A stretch of DNA of 64,000 nt, taken from Amycolatopsis japonica (GTDB lineage: Bacteria > Actinomycetota > Actinomycetes > Mycobacteriales > Pseudonocardiaceae). Position numbers and translations under genes: made by a program. The notes under the pieces are model-generated. The model was given only the letters and a program-made list of their open reading frames with translations. It searched no databases and had not been told where the DNA came from. How positions within the stretch are numbered: position 1 is the first letter of the stretch; the number at the start of each line of letters is the position of its first letter. The DNA lies in assembly GCF_000732925.1 (NCBI RefSeq), contig NZ_CP008953.1, positions 6,696,001 through 6,760,000 on the forward strand. Reading direction: 5' to 3'. This document shows positions 1 through 8,238 of this stretch, in pieces.

Positions 1-1
1 C

Positions 2-910
2 GAGGTCGATGTCCGCGGCAAGCTCAACTCGCAGGACTGGACGGAGTGGACGCCCACCGACGGCGGCGCCGCCCAGCTGTCCGCTTCGGTCTCCACGGTC
101 CAGGTCCGCATCGGACTGCGCACGGTGAACGACGGTGTGACCGCGAAGGTCAGCGACGTCACCCTCCAGGGTGATCTCGGCCCGCAGGTGAACGCGATCG
201 GCGCGGCCGCGGCCCCGCTGACGTACAAGGTCTACGGCACCCGCGAAGGCCTCGTCGGCGGCACCACCGCCAACGGGCACGTGATCAAGTCCCGCGACCA
301 CTTCGTCGCCCTCCCCTCGGGCCGCGGCCTGGCGCCCAAGAACACCGGCAACTACACCGTCCGCATCTGCCGCACCGACAACAGCCGCTGCGAATACGCG
401 CCGGTGTGGGACGTCGGCCCGTGGAACACCAAGGACGACTACTGGAACCCGTCGGCCACCCGCCAGATGTGGAAGAACCTGCCGCAGGGCAAGCCCGAGG
501 CGCAGGCCGCGTACCAGGACGGCTACAACGGCGGCAAGGACGAGTTCGGCCGCAGGGTCGCCAACCCGGCGGGTATCGACCTCGCCGACGGCACCTTCTG
601 GGACGGCCTGAAGATGACGGACAACGGCTGGGTCAACGTCTCCTACCTGTGGACCGGCTCCGGTCCGACCGGCGTCGTCAGCACCGCGGGCGACCCGATG
701 AACGTCCGCGCTTCGGCGAGCACCTCGGCGGCGATCAAGGGCCTCGCGGCGAACTACGCGAAGGTCAACATCGAATGCTACGTCGAGGGCGAGACCGTCA
801 CCGGCAAGTTCGGCACCAGCAACATCTGGGACCGGATCGGGCCGGGGCACTACATCTCCGACACCTACCTGCAGACCGGATCGGACCTGCCGGTGGCACC
901 CAAGTGCTGA
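2..910 (+). CDS. Secreted wall-associated-type protein, 5' truncated by window edge
   Basis: The reading frame is open from base 2, so the N-terminus lies outside the window. The visible 302 residues contain a middle part (about residues 80-200 of the fragment) that looks like a double-psi beta-barrel (RlpA-like) fold. It has paired cysteines in RICRTDNSRCEY and a VWDVGPWN motif. The C-terminal 70 residues resemble a bacterial SH3 repeat (PMNVRASAST, then GPGHYISDTYL). That suggests an exported protein that binds or processes cell wall. No signal peptide can be checked. The domain assignment comes from motif resemblance only. A strong terminator follows the stop codon. Confidence 0.6.
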   Translation, partial: EVDVRGKLNSQDWTEWTPTDGGAAQLSASVSTVQVRIGLRTVNDGVTAKVSDVTLQGDLGPQVNAIGAAAAPLTYKVYGTREGLVGGTTANGHVIKSRDHFVALPSGRGLAPKNTGNYTVRICRTDNSRCEYAPVWDVGPWNTKDDYWNPSATRQMWKNLPQGKPEAQAAYQDGYNGGKDEFGRRVANPAGIDLADGTFWDGLKMTDNGWVNVSYLWTGSGPTGVVSTAGDPMNVRASASTSAAIKGLAANYAKVNIECYVEGETVTGKFGTSNIWDRIGPGHYISDTYLQTGSDLPVAPKC

Positions 911-924
911 CGCACTCCTAATCG

Positions 925-960
925 CGAAGGCCCGGCGTACCCCATAACGCCGGGCCTTCG
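925..960 (+). terminator. Rho-independent-type hairpin after the first gene
   Basis: A perfect 14-bp stem (CGAAGGCCCGGCGT at 925-938, its complement at 947-960) with an 8-base loop begins 14 bases after the stop codon at 910. There is no long U-tract, as usual in high-GC actinobacteria. Confidence 0.75.
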
Positions 961-1053
961 CCCTTTCGTCCGCCCTTTCTCCCGCTCGTGAGGACCTTGG
1001 GCCGCGGCGTCCGCCATCGAGACTTGCGGTAGCCACGACCTGAGGGGGTCCCC

Positions 1054-2439
1054 ATGAATCCGCCCGAAACGACCACGTTGCGCGAAAAGCTCTCCGGCAC
1101 GGTGGTCACCGCCGCCGATCCGGGCTACGACACCGCCCGCGCCGTGTGGAACGGCGACATCGACCGGCGTCCGGCGGTGGTCGCCGAATGCGCCACCCGC
1201 GAAGACGTCGTCACGGCGCTGGCCTTCGGCCGCGAGAAGGGTCTTGAGATCACCGTTCGCGGTGGCGGGCACAGTTTCAGCGGTTCCGCCGTGGCCGACG
1301 ACGGTCTGGTGATCGACCTCGGCGGGCTGAGCCGGATCACCGTCGATCCCGACGCCCGCACCGCGCGGGCCGGGGGCGGCGCCGTCTGGGCCGACGTCGA
1401 CGAAACGACGCAGCGGTACGGGCTCGCGACGGTCGGCGGCACGGTGAGCGACACCGGCGTCGGCGGTCTCACGCTCGGGGGCGGCTTCGGCTGGCTGACC
1501 GCGAAACACGGGCTCACGATCGACAATCTCCTTTCGGCGGAGGTCGTGACGGCCGACGGCCGGATCCTGCGGGCGTCCGAAGTGGAGCATCCGGATCTGT
1601 TCTGGGCCTTGCGCGGCGGTGGCGGGAATTTCGGCGTGGTCACGGAATTCGAGTTCCGGCTGCACCGGGTCGGTCTCGCCGAGGTCGGGCTGTTCTTCTG
1701 GACACTGGCGAACGCGCCCGACGCGATGCGCTTCGCGAAGGACGTGATCGCGACGCTGCCGCCGGGCACCGGTTCGATGCTCGTCGGGATCACCGCGCCG
1801 CCCGCGCCGTTCGTCCCGCCGGAGCACCACTTCGCGCCAGGACTCGCGCTGGTCGTCGCCGGCTTCGACGGCCCAGAGCGGCACGAGCGGCTGGTCGAGC
1901 GGATCCGGGGCGGGCTGCCCACGGCGTTCGAACTCGTCACGCCGATGCCCTACGCGGAGCTGCAGAAACTGCTCGACCCGACCGCGCCCCGGGGCATCCT
2001 CGCCTACGAGAAATCGCTCTACGTCTCGTCACTGTCCGAAAAGGTCATCGACGTGATCGCCGCGCGCTTGCCGGACAAGGCGTCGCCGACGACCGTGCTG
2101 CCGATCGTGCCGTTGCAGGACACGTTCTCGACGGTGCCCGACGACGCGACCGCGTTCGGCGGGCCGCGGACGCCGGGATTCGTCATCGGCCTCGCGGCGA
2201 CCGCGCCGACGCCGGAACTCCTGGCCGCCGACCGGGCTTGGGTGCGGTCGTTGTGGGAGGAACTCCTGCCGCATTCCAACAACTACGGCGGTTATCTGAA
2301 CTTCATGAACGAATACGACGAAGACCGCGTGCGCACGGCGTTCGGCGCGGAGAAGTACGCGAGGCTGGCCGCCATCAAGGCGGTGTACGACCCGGACAAC
2401 GTGTTCCACCACAACGCGAACATCCGTCCCGCTGAGTGA
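1054..2439 (+). CDS. FAD-binding oxidoreductase (berberine-bridge-like)
   Basis: The 461-residue length fits the FAD_binding_4 plus BBE family. The PP-loop region TVRGGGHSFSG places the usual covalent-FAD histidine at about residue 73. GGVxxTGVGGLTLGGGFG-like glycine runs follow at about 130-150, and the C-terminal BBE motif YGGYLNFMNEYDED...DPDNVFHHNANI is intact. The cysteine that gives bicovalent flavin in some members is absent (VSDTGVGG where others have CPTVGVGG), so a single histidyl link is predicted. Such enzymes oxidise alcohols, sugars or natural-product intermediates with O2. No signal peptide is visible and the substrate is unknown. The ATG follows a GAGGGGG ribosome site. Confidence 0.85.
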   Translation: MNPPETTTLREKLSGTVVTAADPGYDTARAVWNGDIDRRPAVVAECATREDVVTALAFGREKGLEITVRGGGHSFSGSAVADDGLVIDLGGLSRITVDPDARTARAGGGAVWADVDETTQRYGLATVGGTVSDTGVGGLTLGGGFGWLTAKHGLTIDNLLSAEVVTADGRILRASEVEHPDLFWALRGGGGNFGVVTEFEFRLHRVGLAEVGLFFWTLANAPDAMRFAKDVIATLPPGTGSMLVGITAPPAPFVPPEHHFAPGLALVVAGFDGPERHERLVERIRGGLPTAFELVTPMPYAELQKLLDPTAPRGILAYEKSLYVSSLSEKVIDVIAARLPDKASPTTVLPIVPLQDTFSTVPDDATAFGGPRTPGFVIGLAATAPTPELLAADRAWVRSLWEELLPHSNNYGGYLNFMNEYDEDRVRTAFGAEKYARLAAIKAVYDPDNVFHHNANIRPAE

Positions 2440-2520
2440 AGCGGTTATTCACAACCATGAATGGTCTTCACAAGTCCGTAATCGTCGTGCGAAACTCCCG
2501 TGACGCGTTCCCACTGACGA

Positions 2521-3753
2521 ATGGCGGACATTGTGAACGTTTCCCGGCGAACCCTCTTGACCACCGCTGCCGGTGCCGCCGTCGCGGCGACGACGATCAC
2601 CCCGGCCGCCAGTGCGGCAGGGGAAGAAGCCGACGGGCTAAGGACTTTCCGCCGAACGGCCGATTACGCGGTGACCAAGCTGCGGGCCGTCGCCCCCGGC
2701 GTCACGGCCTTTCCGGAGATCACCCGATTCGAGAAATGGACCTATTCGCAGAACGGCGGCTGGATCGGCGGATTCTGGCCGGGAACTTTGTGGCTCGCTT
2801 CGATCTACAGCGGTGATCCGCGATTCCGCACGCTCGCCATGGCGTCGGCGGAAAAGCTCGCGCCGCGCCAGTACGAGACGCGGGATCACGACCTCGGATT
2901 CCTCTTCTACCCGTCGTGGGTGACCGGCTGGCGGCTCACCGGCGACGAGAAGTGGCGTGCCGGCGCGCTCAACGCCGCCGCGTCGCTCATCCAGCGCTAC
3001 AACGAAAAGGGGAAGTTCATCCGGGCGTGGGGCGCGCTCGGCACCCCGGGCAACGCGGGCCGGGTCATCGTCGACACGATGATGAACCTGGACCTGCTGA
3101 CCTTCGCGAGCAAGCAGACCGGAGACCGGAAGTACCTCGACATCGCCATCTCGCACGCGAAGACCACCGAACGGGTCTTCGTGCGCCCGGACGGTTCGAC
3201 CCCGCACGTCTTCGATTTCGACCCGGACACCGGCGCCGAGATCGGGCCGAACACCGTGCAGGGCTACAGCCCGACGTCGTGCTGGTCGCGCGGCCAGGCC
3301 TGGGGCATCTACGGGTTCACCACGATGTACCGGCGCTCCGGGGATCCGCTGTTCCTGCGGACCGCGCAACGCCTTGCCGACTTCGCATTGCGCGCGCTGA
3401 CTCCGGACAACGTGCCGGTATGGGACTACCTCGCACCGCAGGCGCCGTACGACATCAAGGACTCCTCCGCCGGTGCCGTGATGGCGTGCGGGCTGCTCGA
3501 CCTCGCGAAGGTGGCGAACCGGCCGCAGTACCGCGAAGCGGCGATCCGGATCCTCACCGCGCTGTGCGACACGTGCCTGACCGCGAAATCGACGCAGGCC
3601 GAGGCGATCATGGCGCGGGGCACGCGCAACCGGCGGGCCGAGGACGGTGTCGAGGTTTCGTTGCCGTACGGCGACTACTACCTGCTGGAAGGCATTCTGC
3701 GGGTGCTGATGCCGCGGGAGATCGACCGGGCCGTCGATCTTTCGAGCGTCTGA
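2521..3753 (+). CDS. GH88-family unsaturated glucuronyl hydrolase, exported
   Basis: The first 33 residues form a Tat-type signal (SRRTLLTTAAGAAVA then ASAAG). The mature part is an (alpha/alpha)6-barrel of the GH88/GH105 type. HDLGF places one catalytic Asp at about residue 124 and VDTMMNL the second at about 185. GYSPTSCWSRGQAW and DIKDSSAGAV are typical family signatures. The family hydrolyses unsaturated uronic disaccharides left by polysaccharide lyases. The start could also be GTG 2533 (VNVSRRTL). No lyase lies beside it, so the substrate polymer is unknown. Three stacked palindromes follow the gene. Confidence 0.85.
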   Translation: MADIVNVSRRTLLTTAAGAAVAATTITPAASAAGEEADGLRTFRRTADYAVTKLRAVAPGVTAFPEITRFEKWTYSQNGGWIGGFWPGTLWLASIYSGDPRFRTLAMASAEKLAPRQYETRDHDLGFLFYPSWVTGWRLTGDEKWRAGALNAAASLIQRYNEKGKFIRAWGALGTPGNAGRVIVDTMMNLDLLTFASKQTGDRKYLDIAISHAKTTERVFVRPDGSTPHVFDFDPDTGAEIGPNTVQGYSPTSCWSRGQAWGIYGFTTMYRRSGDPLFLRTAQRLADFALRALTPDNVPVWDYLAPQAPYDIKDSSAGAVMACGLLDLAKVANRPQYREAAIRILTALCDTCLTAKSTQAEAIMARGTRNRRAEDGVEVSLPYGDYYLLEGILRVLMPREIDRAVDLSSV

Positions 3754-3783
3754 GCCGGGCGGGCTTTCCGGCTGCGGCGTGGT

Positions 3784-3836
3784 GTTGCGAAAGCCACTTT
3801 CGCAACGTTGAAGGTTGCGAAAGTGGCTTTCGCAAC
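3784..3836. repeat. Nested 23-bp inverted repeat (GTTGCGAAAG class)
   Basis: Two perfect 23-base arms (3784-3806 and 3814-3836) are separated by GTTGAAG. Each arm is itself nearly palindromic (GTTGCGAAAG and CTTTCGCAAC around a 3-base centre), so the element can fold as one long stem or a cruciform of two. It starts 31 bases after the GH88 stop and could act as its terminator. Confidence 0.8.
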
Positions 3837-3874
3837 GCGTTCCGGCGCGGCCGCGCGTGACCGGCGGGGATGGG

Positions 3875-3929
3875 TGAGGTGAAGGGGACTTTCCCCGCGT
3901 CGCATGAGCGGAAGGTCCCCTTCACCTCA
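3875..3929. repeat. 20-bp inverted repeat (GGTGAAGGGGA class)
   Basis: Arms 3875-3894 (TGAGGTGAAGGGGACTTTCC) and 3910-3929 pair over 20 bases with one mismatch that would be G-U in RNA. The loop is 15 bases. It is one of three different palindromes stacked in the 338-base gap between convergent genes, which holds no gene. Confidence 0.75.
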
Positions 3930-3989
3930 GGTCTTACAGTCCACAGGGGGCGGAAGCGTCGCGAAGGCAGGTGAGGGGTCGGCGCGGGT

Positions 3990-4037
3990 GGTCGTGAGTG
4001 TTTCGGGTCGTTCTAACGACACTCGCCACTCACGACC
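3990..4037. repeat. Inverted repeat (GGTCGTGAGTG class), convergent terminator candidate
   Basis: Outer arms GGTCGTGAGTG (3990-4000) and CACTCACGACC (4027-4037) are perfect over 11 bp. Inner arms GTCGTT (4007-4012) and AACGAC (4015-4020) also pair. The element lies 55 bases before the stop of the convergent minus-strand gene and could end both transcripts. Confidence 0.7.
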
Positions 4038-4091
4038 CCCCAGACAATACTGCCCAAAGTACCCAAATCGGACGCATTGCTCCTGGAGAGC

Positions 4092-4583
4092 TCAGTGACC
4101 ACCGTGGTGCGCATGGACCTTCGCGTGCCCCAGCCCGCGCCCGATCATCCATTTGTTCACCGGCACCGTCAGCACGAACGCCACCGCCAGCGAGAACACC
4201 AGCGCGCCCCAGAACAGCAGGGTCCCGAGCCCGGCCTCCATGGCGCCCGGCACCACCAGCATGACCGCGTTGTCGACGATCTCCATGACCGCGATCGACA
4301 CGGTGTCGGCGGCCAGCGCCACCTTGAGGGCGGCGCCGAACGGCAGCCCCGACTTCAGCACGCCGCGCATGGTCAGCGCGTAACCGAAGACGAAGGCGAG
4401 CACCACCGAGAGGATGACCGTCGCCAGGTTGCCGAGGCCGAGCGCGGTACCGATGACCATGCCGAGGACCTCACCGATCGCACAGCCGGTGAGGCAGTGC
4501 AGGGTCGCCGACACCGCCATCGACCAGCTTGCTCCATGCCTTGCGTCGCCCATACGACAGACCATACCCCCCGCCCGTATCAA
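4092..4583 (-). CDS. DUF4396-like membrane protein
   Basis: The 163-residue protein has four hydrophobic segments. A conserved-looking HCLTGCAIGE motif lies in the first helix region, and the C-terminus is histidine-rich (GHAKVHAHHGGH). This matches the DUF4396 family, whose function is not established. The His/Cys pattern and tail suggest metal handling, which is inference. Several starts are possible; the internal ATG at MGDARHGASW is as good as the first. The gene stands alone. Confidence 0.65.
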   Translation of the reverse strand: MIRAGGMVCRMGDARHGASWSMAVSATLHCLTGCAIGEVLGMVIGTALGLGNLATVILSVVLAFVFGYALTMRGVLKSGLPFGAALKVALAADTVSIAVMEIVDNAVMLVVPGAMEAGLGTLLFWGALVFSLAVAFVLTVPVNKWMIGRGLGHAKVHAHHGGH

Positions 4584-4678
4584 ACGCGGGGCGAGCCGTC
4601 GCTCACCGTCACCCCCGGAGGCTGACTGGGTAATCGTCCCAGGTCGATGAACTCACTTCCGTAACCCTTTGCGCTCAT

Positions 4679-4711
4679 CCGGTTGACCGGGGTAACCGGA
4701 GACCCTAGTTT
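4679..4711 (+). promoter_or_regulatory. Predicted promoter of the orphan sugar-binding protein
   Basis: TTGACC at 4683-4688 and TAGTTT at 4706-4711 are separated by 17 bases. An inverted repeat CCGGTT (4679-4684) and AACCGG (4694-4699) overlaps the -35 box and could be an operator. The start codon lies about 65 bases downstream. Confidence 0.45.
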
Positions 4712-4773
4712 CGCCGGAGGTCTCCACCGCGCGTAGACCGATCGGCTGGTTCAGATGGTTCCGTGACTATGGG

Positions 4774-5796
4774 GTGGAGATGCGAGGGCCGACGAAGACG
4801 CTCGTCGTTGCCACTGTGCTCGTTTTGGGCATGGTGTTCGGGCTGGCCGGCTGCGACGGCGAAGAGCCGGCGGGAATGGCGGCCAGGCCGATCCGGATCG
4901 CGTTCGTGCCCAAGGTCGCCGGCATCCCGTACTTCGAGGCGATGAACACCGGCGGGCAGGCCGCGGCCAAGCAGCTCGGTGTCGAATGGACCTCGACCGG
5001 TCCGGTCACGGTCGACCCCGCGGCGCAGGTCTCGATCGTGCGCGGCCTCGTCGACCAGCAGGTGGACGTCATCGCGATCGCGCCGAACGATCCCAGGGCG
5101 ATCGCGCCCGCGATCACCGACGCGCGAGCCAAGGGCGTCCACGTGATCACTTCGGACACCGACGCGCCGGGCACCGATCGCGAGCTCTTCGTCAATCAGG
5201 CGACCCCGGAAGGCATCGGCAAGGCGCTCACCGACGCGCTGATGAAGAAGATGGGCAACGCGGGCAAGTACGCGATCGTCTCCTGTGGCGAGACCGCCGA
5301 GAACCTCAACGCGTGGATCGCCGTTCAGCGTGCCTATACCGCTACCCAGTACCCCCATGCCCAGCTCGTCGAGACGGTCTACGCCGGTGAGGACAAGGAC
5401 AACGCCACCGCGCTGGCCAAACAGCTGATGACCAAGTACCCGGACCTCACCGGCCTGGTCGGCGAATGCACGACGTCCGCGCCGGGCGTCGCCGAAGCGG
5501 TCCGTTCGCAGCAGAAGATCGGCCGCGTCTTCACCGTCGGCGTCGGGACCCCGCAGGCGATCAAGCCGTATCTGCTGGACGGTTCCGCGTCGCTCTCGGT
5601 GCTGTGGAACGTCGAATCGCTCGGCTACCTCACCGCCTGGGCGGGCAAGCAGATCGCCGAGGGCAAACTGCCCGGCCCGTCGAACAAGGTCAACCTCGAA
5701 CTCCCCGCGATCAAGTACGAGGAAGACAAGAAGACCCTCCTGCTGGGCGACCCGCTCCTGATCACGCGCGAGAACGTGGACCAGTTCAAGTACTGA
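4774..5796 (+). CDS. Orphan sugar ABC-type substrate-binding lipoprotein
   Basis: A lipobox (FGLAGCDG) ends a short signal sequence. The rest is a periplasmic-binding-protein type 1 (RhaS/RbsB-like) fold: RIAFVPKVAGIPYFEAMNTGGQAAAKQLGV at the N-terminus, then VDVIAIAPNDPRAI and HVITSDTDAPGTDRELFVNQ. The fold captures a sugar or autoinducer-type ligand outside the membrane for an ABC importer. No permease or ATPase accompanies it, so it must serve a distant system or act as a sensor. GTG 4774 and ATG 4780 are alternative starts. It converges with the next gene with one base between the stops. Confidence 0.75.
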   Translation: MEMRGPTKTLVVATVLVLGMVFGLAGCDGEEPAGMAARPIRIAFVPKVAGIPYFEAMNTGGQAAAKQLGVEWTSTGPVTVDPAAQVSIVRGLVDQQVDVIAIAPNDPRAIAPAITDARAKGVHVITSDTDAPGTDRELFVNQATPEGIGKALTDALMKKMGNAGKYAIVSCGETAENLNAWIAVQRAYTATQYPHAQLVETVYAGEDKDNATALAKQLMTKYPDLTGLVGECTTSAPGVAEAVRSQQKIGRVFTVGVGTPQAIKPYLLDGSASLSVLWNVESLGYLTAWAGKQIAEGKLPGPSNKVNLELPAIKYEEDKKTLLLGDPLLITRENVDQFKY

Positions 5797-5797
5797 C

Positions 5798-7015
5798 TCA
5801 CCGCGCCCGCCGGACGGCACCGGCCGCCGCGCCGCCACCGAGGATCAGGACCAGCGCGGTCAAACCCCACCGCCGTTTCTCCTTCGTGCGGGCGTGCGCG
5901 TCGACCTCCGCCGCCACCTCCTTCCGTTCCCTGGGCGCCGCCGAACGAGACGGCCTCGGCGGGGAAACGGGCGGCTGCGGCATCGCCTGGGGAGCGGACG
6001 TGGGCGCCGGGCTCGACGACGGCGAGGGAGACGGAGACGATGAGGGCGTCTGCGACGGACTCGGGCTCGGCGAAGGAGACGGAGACGGACTGGGCGACGG
6101 CGGCGTAGAAGTAGGGGAAGGCGTGAGCGTGGGCGTCGGCTTGGGCGGTTCCGGCTTCGGCGGCTCAGGCTTGGGCGGTTCCGGTTCCGGCGCGGTGAGA
6201 CAGCCCGCGGCGTCCGAACCCGCCAGCGGCGGCCCCGAAAGCACCACGGTCACCTGCCCGCTCCGCTCCAGCCGGTAGAGCACGCTGCGCCCGCCGATCC
6301 GGTTCGCCGTGGCGTACAGCGCACCGTCACGGCCGAGCACCACCGAGCCGTAGACGTCGGCTGGCGGGAAACGCGCGTCTTCGGCTTCACGGACCTTTCC
6401 GGTCTCCGGATCGATGGTGATCACGGCGCCTTTTCCGCGCCAGGTGGTGGAAACTCCGTACAGCAATCCGTTGTGGTACGCGAAATCGTTGACGTCGTGG
6501 GCGAGCGTGATCGGCCGCAGGAACACCGTCCTGATCACCCGCAGGTACCGCTCCCCCGGCGTCAAGTCCACTGTGTACAGTGTGCCGTTCCTGAGCAGGT
6601 ACCAGGAATCCCCGCCGATCGCGCCCGCGGTCACTCCCGCGACAGGGCTCCACAGCGGCAGCCGGTTGCCGGCACGGGTGATCGGGCCGAGATCCCGGGT
6701 CTTCCCCGCCCGGTCGATCGTCACCGCGTGCGCGCCCCGGCTGAGTCCTTCGGCGACACCGAAGACCAGATCGCGCGTCGCGGAGTAGCCGAGTGCGTTG
6801 AGCCGGTAGCCCGGCTCGGTCACCCGCGACGTCGTGCCCGAGCCGACATCGAGCCAGCGCAGTTTCGACTTCCCGTACGACCCGGTCTCCGCCTGCACCA
6901 CCAAGCAGGACTCGGCGGCCCGCGCGGCCATCGGCGCCAGGAGCGCCGACGCCCCCACCAGCCCGGCGACGGCCACCGTCGCCGCCGCCCGGGTCACCCC
7001 GTCCACAGTGCTCAC
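5798..7015 (-). CDS. Secreted, membrane-anchored beta-propeller-like protein
   Basis: The start is taken as GTG 7015, five bases after the upstream stop, giving 405 residues; the longer open frame upstream is unlikely to be translated. A signal peptide (AATVAVAGLVGASALL...ARAAES) precedes repeated blade-like segments to about residue 270. A proline/serine linker follows, with PEPPKPEPPKP and long SP repeats. The C-terminus is a single membrane helix ending in RRAR. The architecture fits an extracellular domain held on a stalk spanning the wall. No LPXTG motif is seen and no enzyme motif was recognised. Confidence 0.65.
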   Translation of the reverse strand: MSTVDGVTRAAATVAVAGLVGASALLAPMAARAAESCLVVQAETGSYGKSKLRWLDVGSGTTSRVTEPGYRLNALGYSATRDLVFGVAEGLSRGAHAVTIDRAGKTRDLGPITRAGNRLPLWSPVAGVTAGAIGGDSWYLLRNGTLYTVDLTPGERYLRVIRTVFLRPITLAHDVNDFAYHNGLLYGVSTTWRGKGAVITIDPETGKVREAEDARFPPADVYGSVVLGRDGALYATANRIGGRSVLYRLERSGQVTVVLSGPPLAGSDAAGCLTAPEPEPPKPEPPKPEPPKPTPTLTPSPTSTPPSPSPSPSPSPSPSPSQTPSSSPSPSPSSSPAPTSAPQAMPQPPVSPPRPSRSAAPRERKEVAAEVDAHARTKEKRRWGLTALVLILGGGAAAGAVRRAR

Positions 7016-7019
7016 CGGC

Positions 7020-7784
7020 TCAAGAGATCCTCGCCAGCGCGGCGGTGAACGCGTCCGGCGGGATCCGCACCCCACCGCCGAACGGGTTCTGCAGCTGGTA
7101 GATCGCGAACAGCAGCAACGTGACCGTGCCGGCCAGGGTGGACACGATCACCAGATGCGCGGCCAGCCGGGTACCGCCGAACAGGTTGGGCAGCAGGGCC
7201 GAGATGAGGCTGCCGAGAATGAGCGCGAACCACACGACACCGCCGACCCGGCCGCCCACGACCGCGTTGAGCCGCTCCTGCCTGGCCTCGTAGACCTGCC
7301 AGAGTTGCGTGTTCGCCTCGGTCTTGCGCTCGCGCAGCCAGTCGTCGTCCGTTGGGGCCTTGTCCACGGCCTTGCGCAACCGGTCGAGCTGCGTCCAGCC
7401 GGCGTCCGGGAGGGTCGTCTGCCCTCCGGCCATCAGCGGCCATTCCTTCTGCTCGACCGTGCTGATGTACTCAGTGCTCAGTTTCCGCACCTCGTCCTTG
7501 ACCTCGGTCCCCAGCGAATCGGCGGCCCAGACGGCGGCGACCAGGCTGTCCGCCTCGTGGTAGGAGCCCTCGCGCGCCGCGCTCGCGGAATCGAAGAGGG
7601 AGATCAGGATGAACGCGACCAGGACGGCGTGCAGCCCGCCGACGATGGTGAACACCTGGCCGGCGGCGTCGTTGTTGTCGGGCCGTCCTTCGTCCCAGCC
7701 GAACCTGCGGACGAGGTAGCCGACGAGTCCCGCGAGGGCCGCCGCGCCGACGACCCAGGCGATGCCGGTCAGGTAAATACCCAT
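7020..7784 (-). CDS. DUF4239 (bestrophin-like) membrane protein
   Basis: The 254-residue protein has two N-terminal membrane helices, with DEGRPDNNDAAGQVFTIVGGLHAVLVAF between and within them, and two C-terminal helices, around a soluble helical middle. This is the DUF4239 arrangement. The family resembles bestrophin channels but its function is not established. Its stop lies 5 bases from the start of the stalked surface protein, so the two are probably cotranscribed. Confidence 0.7.
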   Translation of the reverse strand: MGIYLTGIAWVVGAAALAGLVGYLVRRFGWDEGRPDNNDAAGQVFTIVGGLHAVLVAFILISLFDSASAAREGSYHEADSLVAAVWAADSLGTEVKDEVRKLSTEYISTVEQKEWPLMAGGQTTLPDAGWTQLDRLRKAVDKAPTDDDWLRERKTEANTQLWQVYEARQERLNAVVGGRVGGVVWFALILGSLISALLPNLFGGTRLAAHLVIVSTLAGTVTLLLFAIYQLQNPFGGGVRIPPDAFTAALARIS

Positions 7785-8238
7785 TCGAGTCCTTCCAGGC
7801 TGGAGACTGCTGAAACTAGTTCACCCTTCGACGAACGGAAAAGACCGGTTGAATCAATTCATACCAGCGGCGGACGGGGACAAGTCGATCATCACCGGCT
7901 CGGCCCAATTTCCCACGACTCGAAACAATTTCCGACACGCGCCGGAAAGGCCTGTCACCGGTCGGAGAACCCCGCTTCACGACCGAGTGAGCGGCCACCA
8001 CGAGACGTCACCGACCTGGTCGCATACGGGCATTTCGCGCAGTGACGGCACCCGATCGGCCGCCGGAGAACGCGCGTCCGGCCCAATCCGGCAAACAGGT
8101 GAACCTCTCCGTAGACCCGATCGAGCTGTTTGACCGGGCATTACGCCTTGCTATGTTGACTTTGCGCCCACCCACTCGAATGGGTATCCGCGAATTGTGA
8201 AAAACCGCGGTTCACCGGGTCGACTGAAAGGGAGTCCG
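7785..8238 (+). promoter_or_regulatory. Divergent intergenic region with a predicted plus-strand promoter
   Basis: No convincing gene is seen in these 454 bases. TTGACC at 8130-8135 and TATGTT at 8152-8157, 16 bases apart, form a plausible sigma-A promoter for the polyprenyl synthase. The minus-strand promoter for the DUF4239 gene was not identified. Confidence 0.4.

Noticed and set aside
2437..2471. Nested repeat TGAAG/CTTCA with ATTCA/TGAAT as an operator or terminator
   Set aside because: Arms are only five bases, are not concentric, and could arise by chance; no supporting promoter was found.
3784..4037. Stacked palindromes as a CRISPR array
   Set aside because: The three elements differ in sequence and are hairpins; there are no identical repeats with unique spacers.
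6000..6200. GGAGACGGAGACGG-like short repeats as a satellite or mobile element
   Set aside because: They are the codons of the Ser-Pro and Pro-Glu/Lys linker in the stalked surface protein.
6834..8045. 403-codon plus-strand open frame across two minus-strand genes
   Set aside because: Compositionally biased shadow; the minus-strand frames have signal peptide, membrane helices and family motifs.
7849..8133. 94-codon plus-strand open frame in the divergent gap
   Set aside because: No ribosome site, no domain, arginine/proline-rich translation typical of non-coding high-GC DNA.
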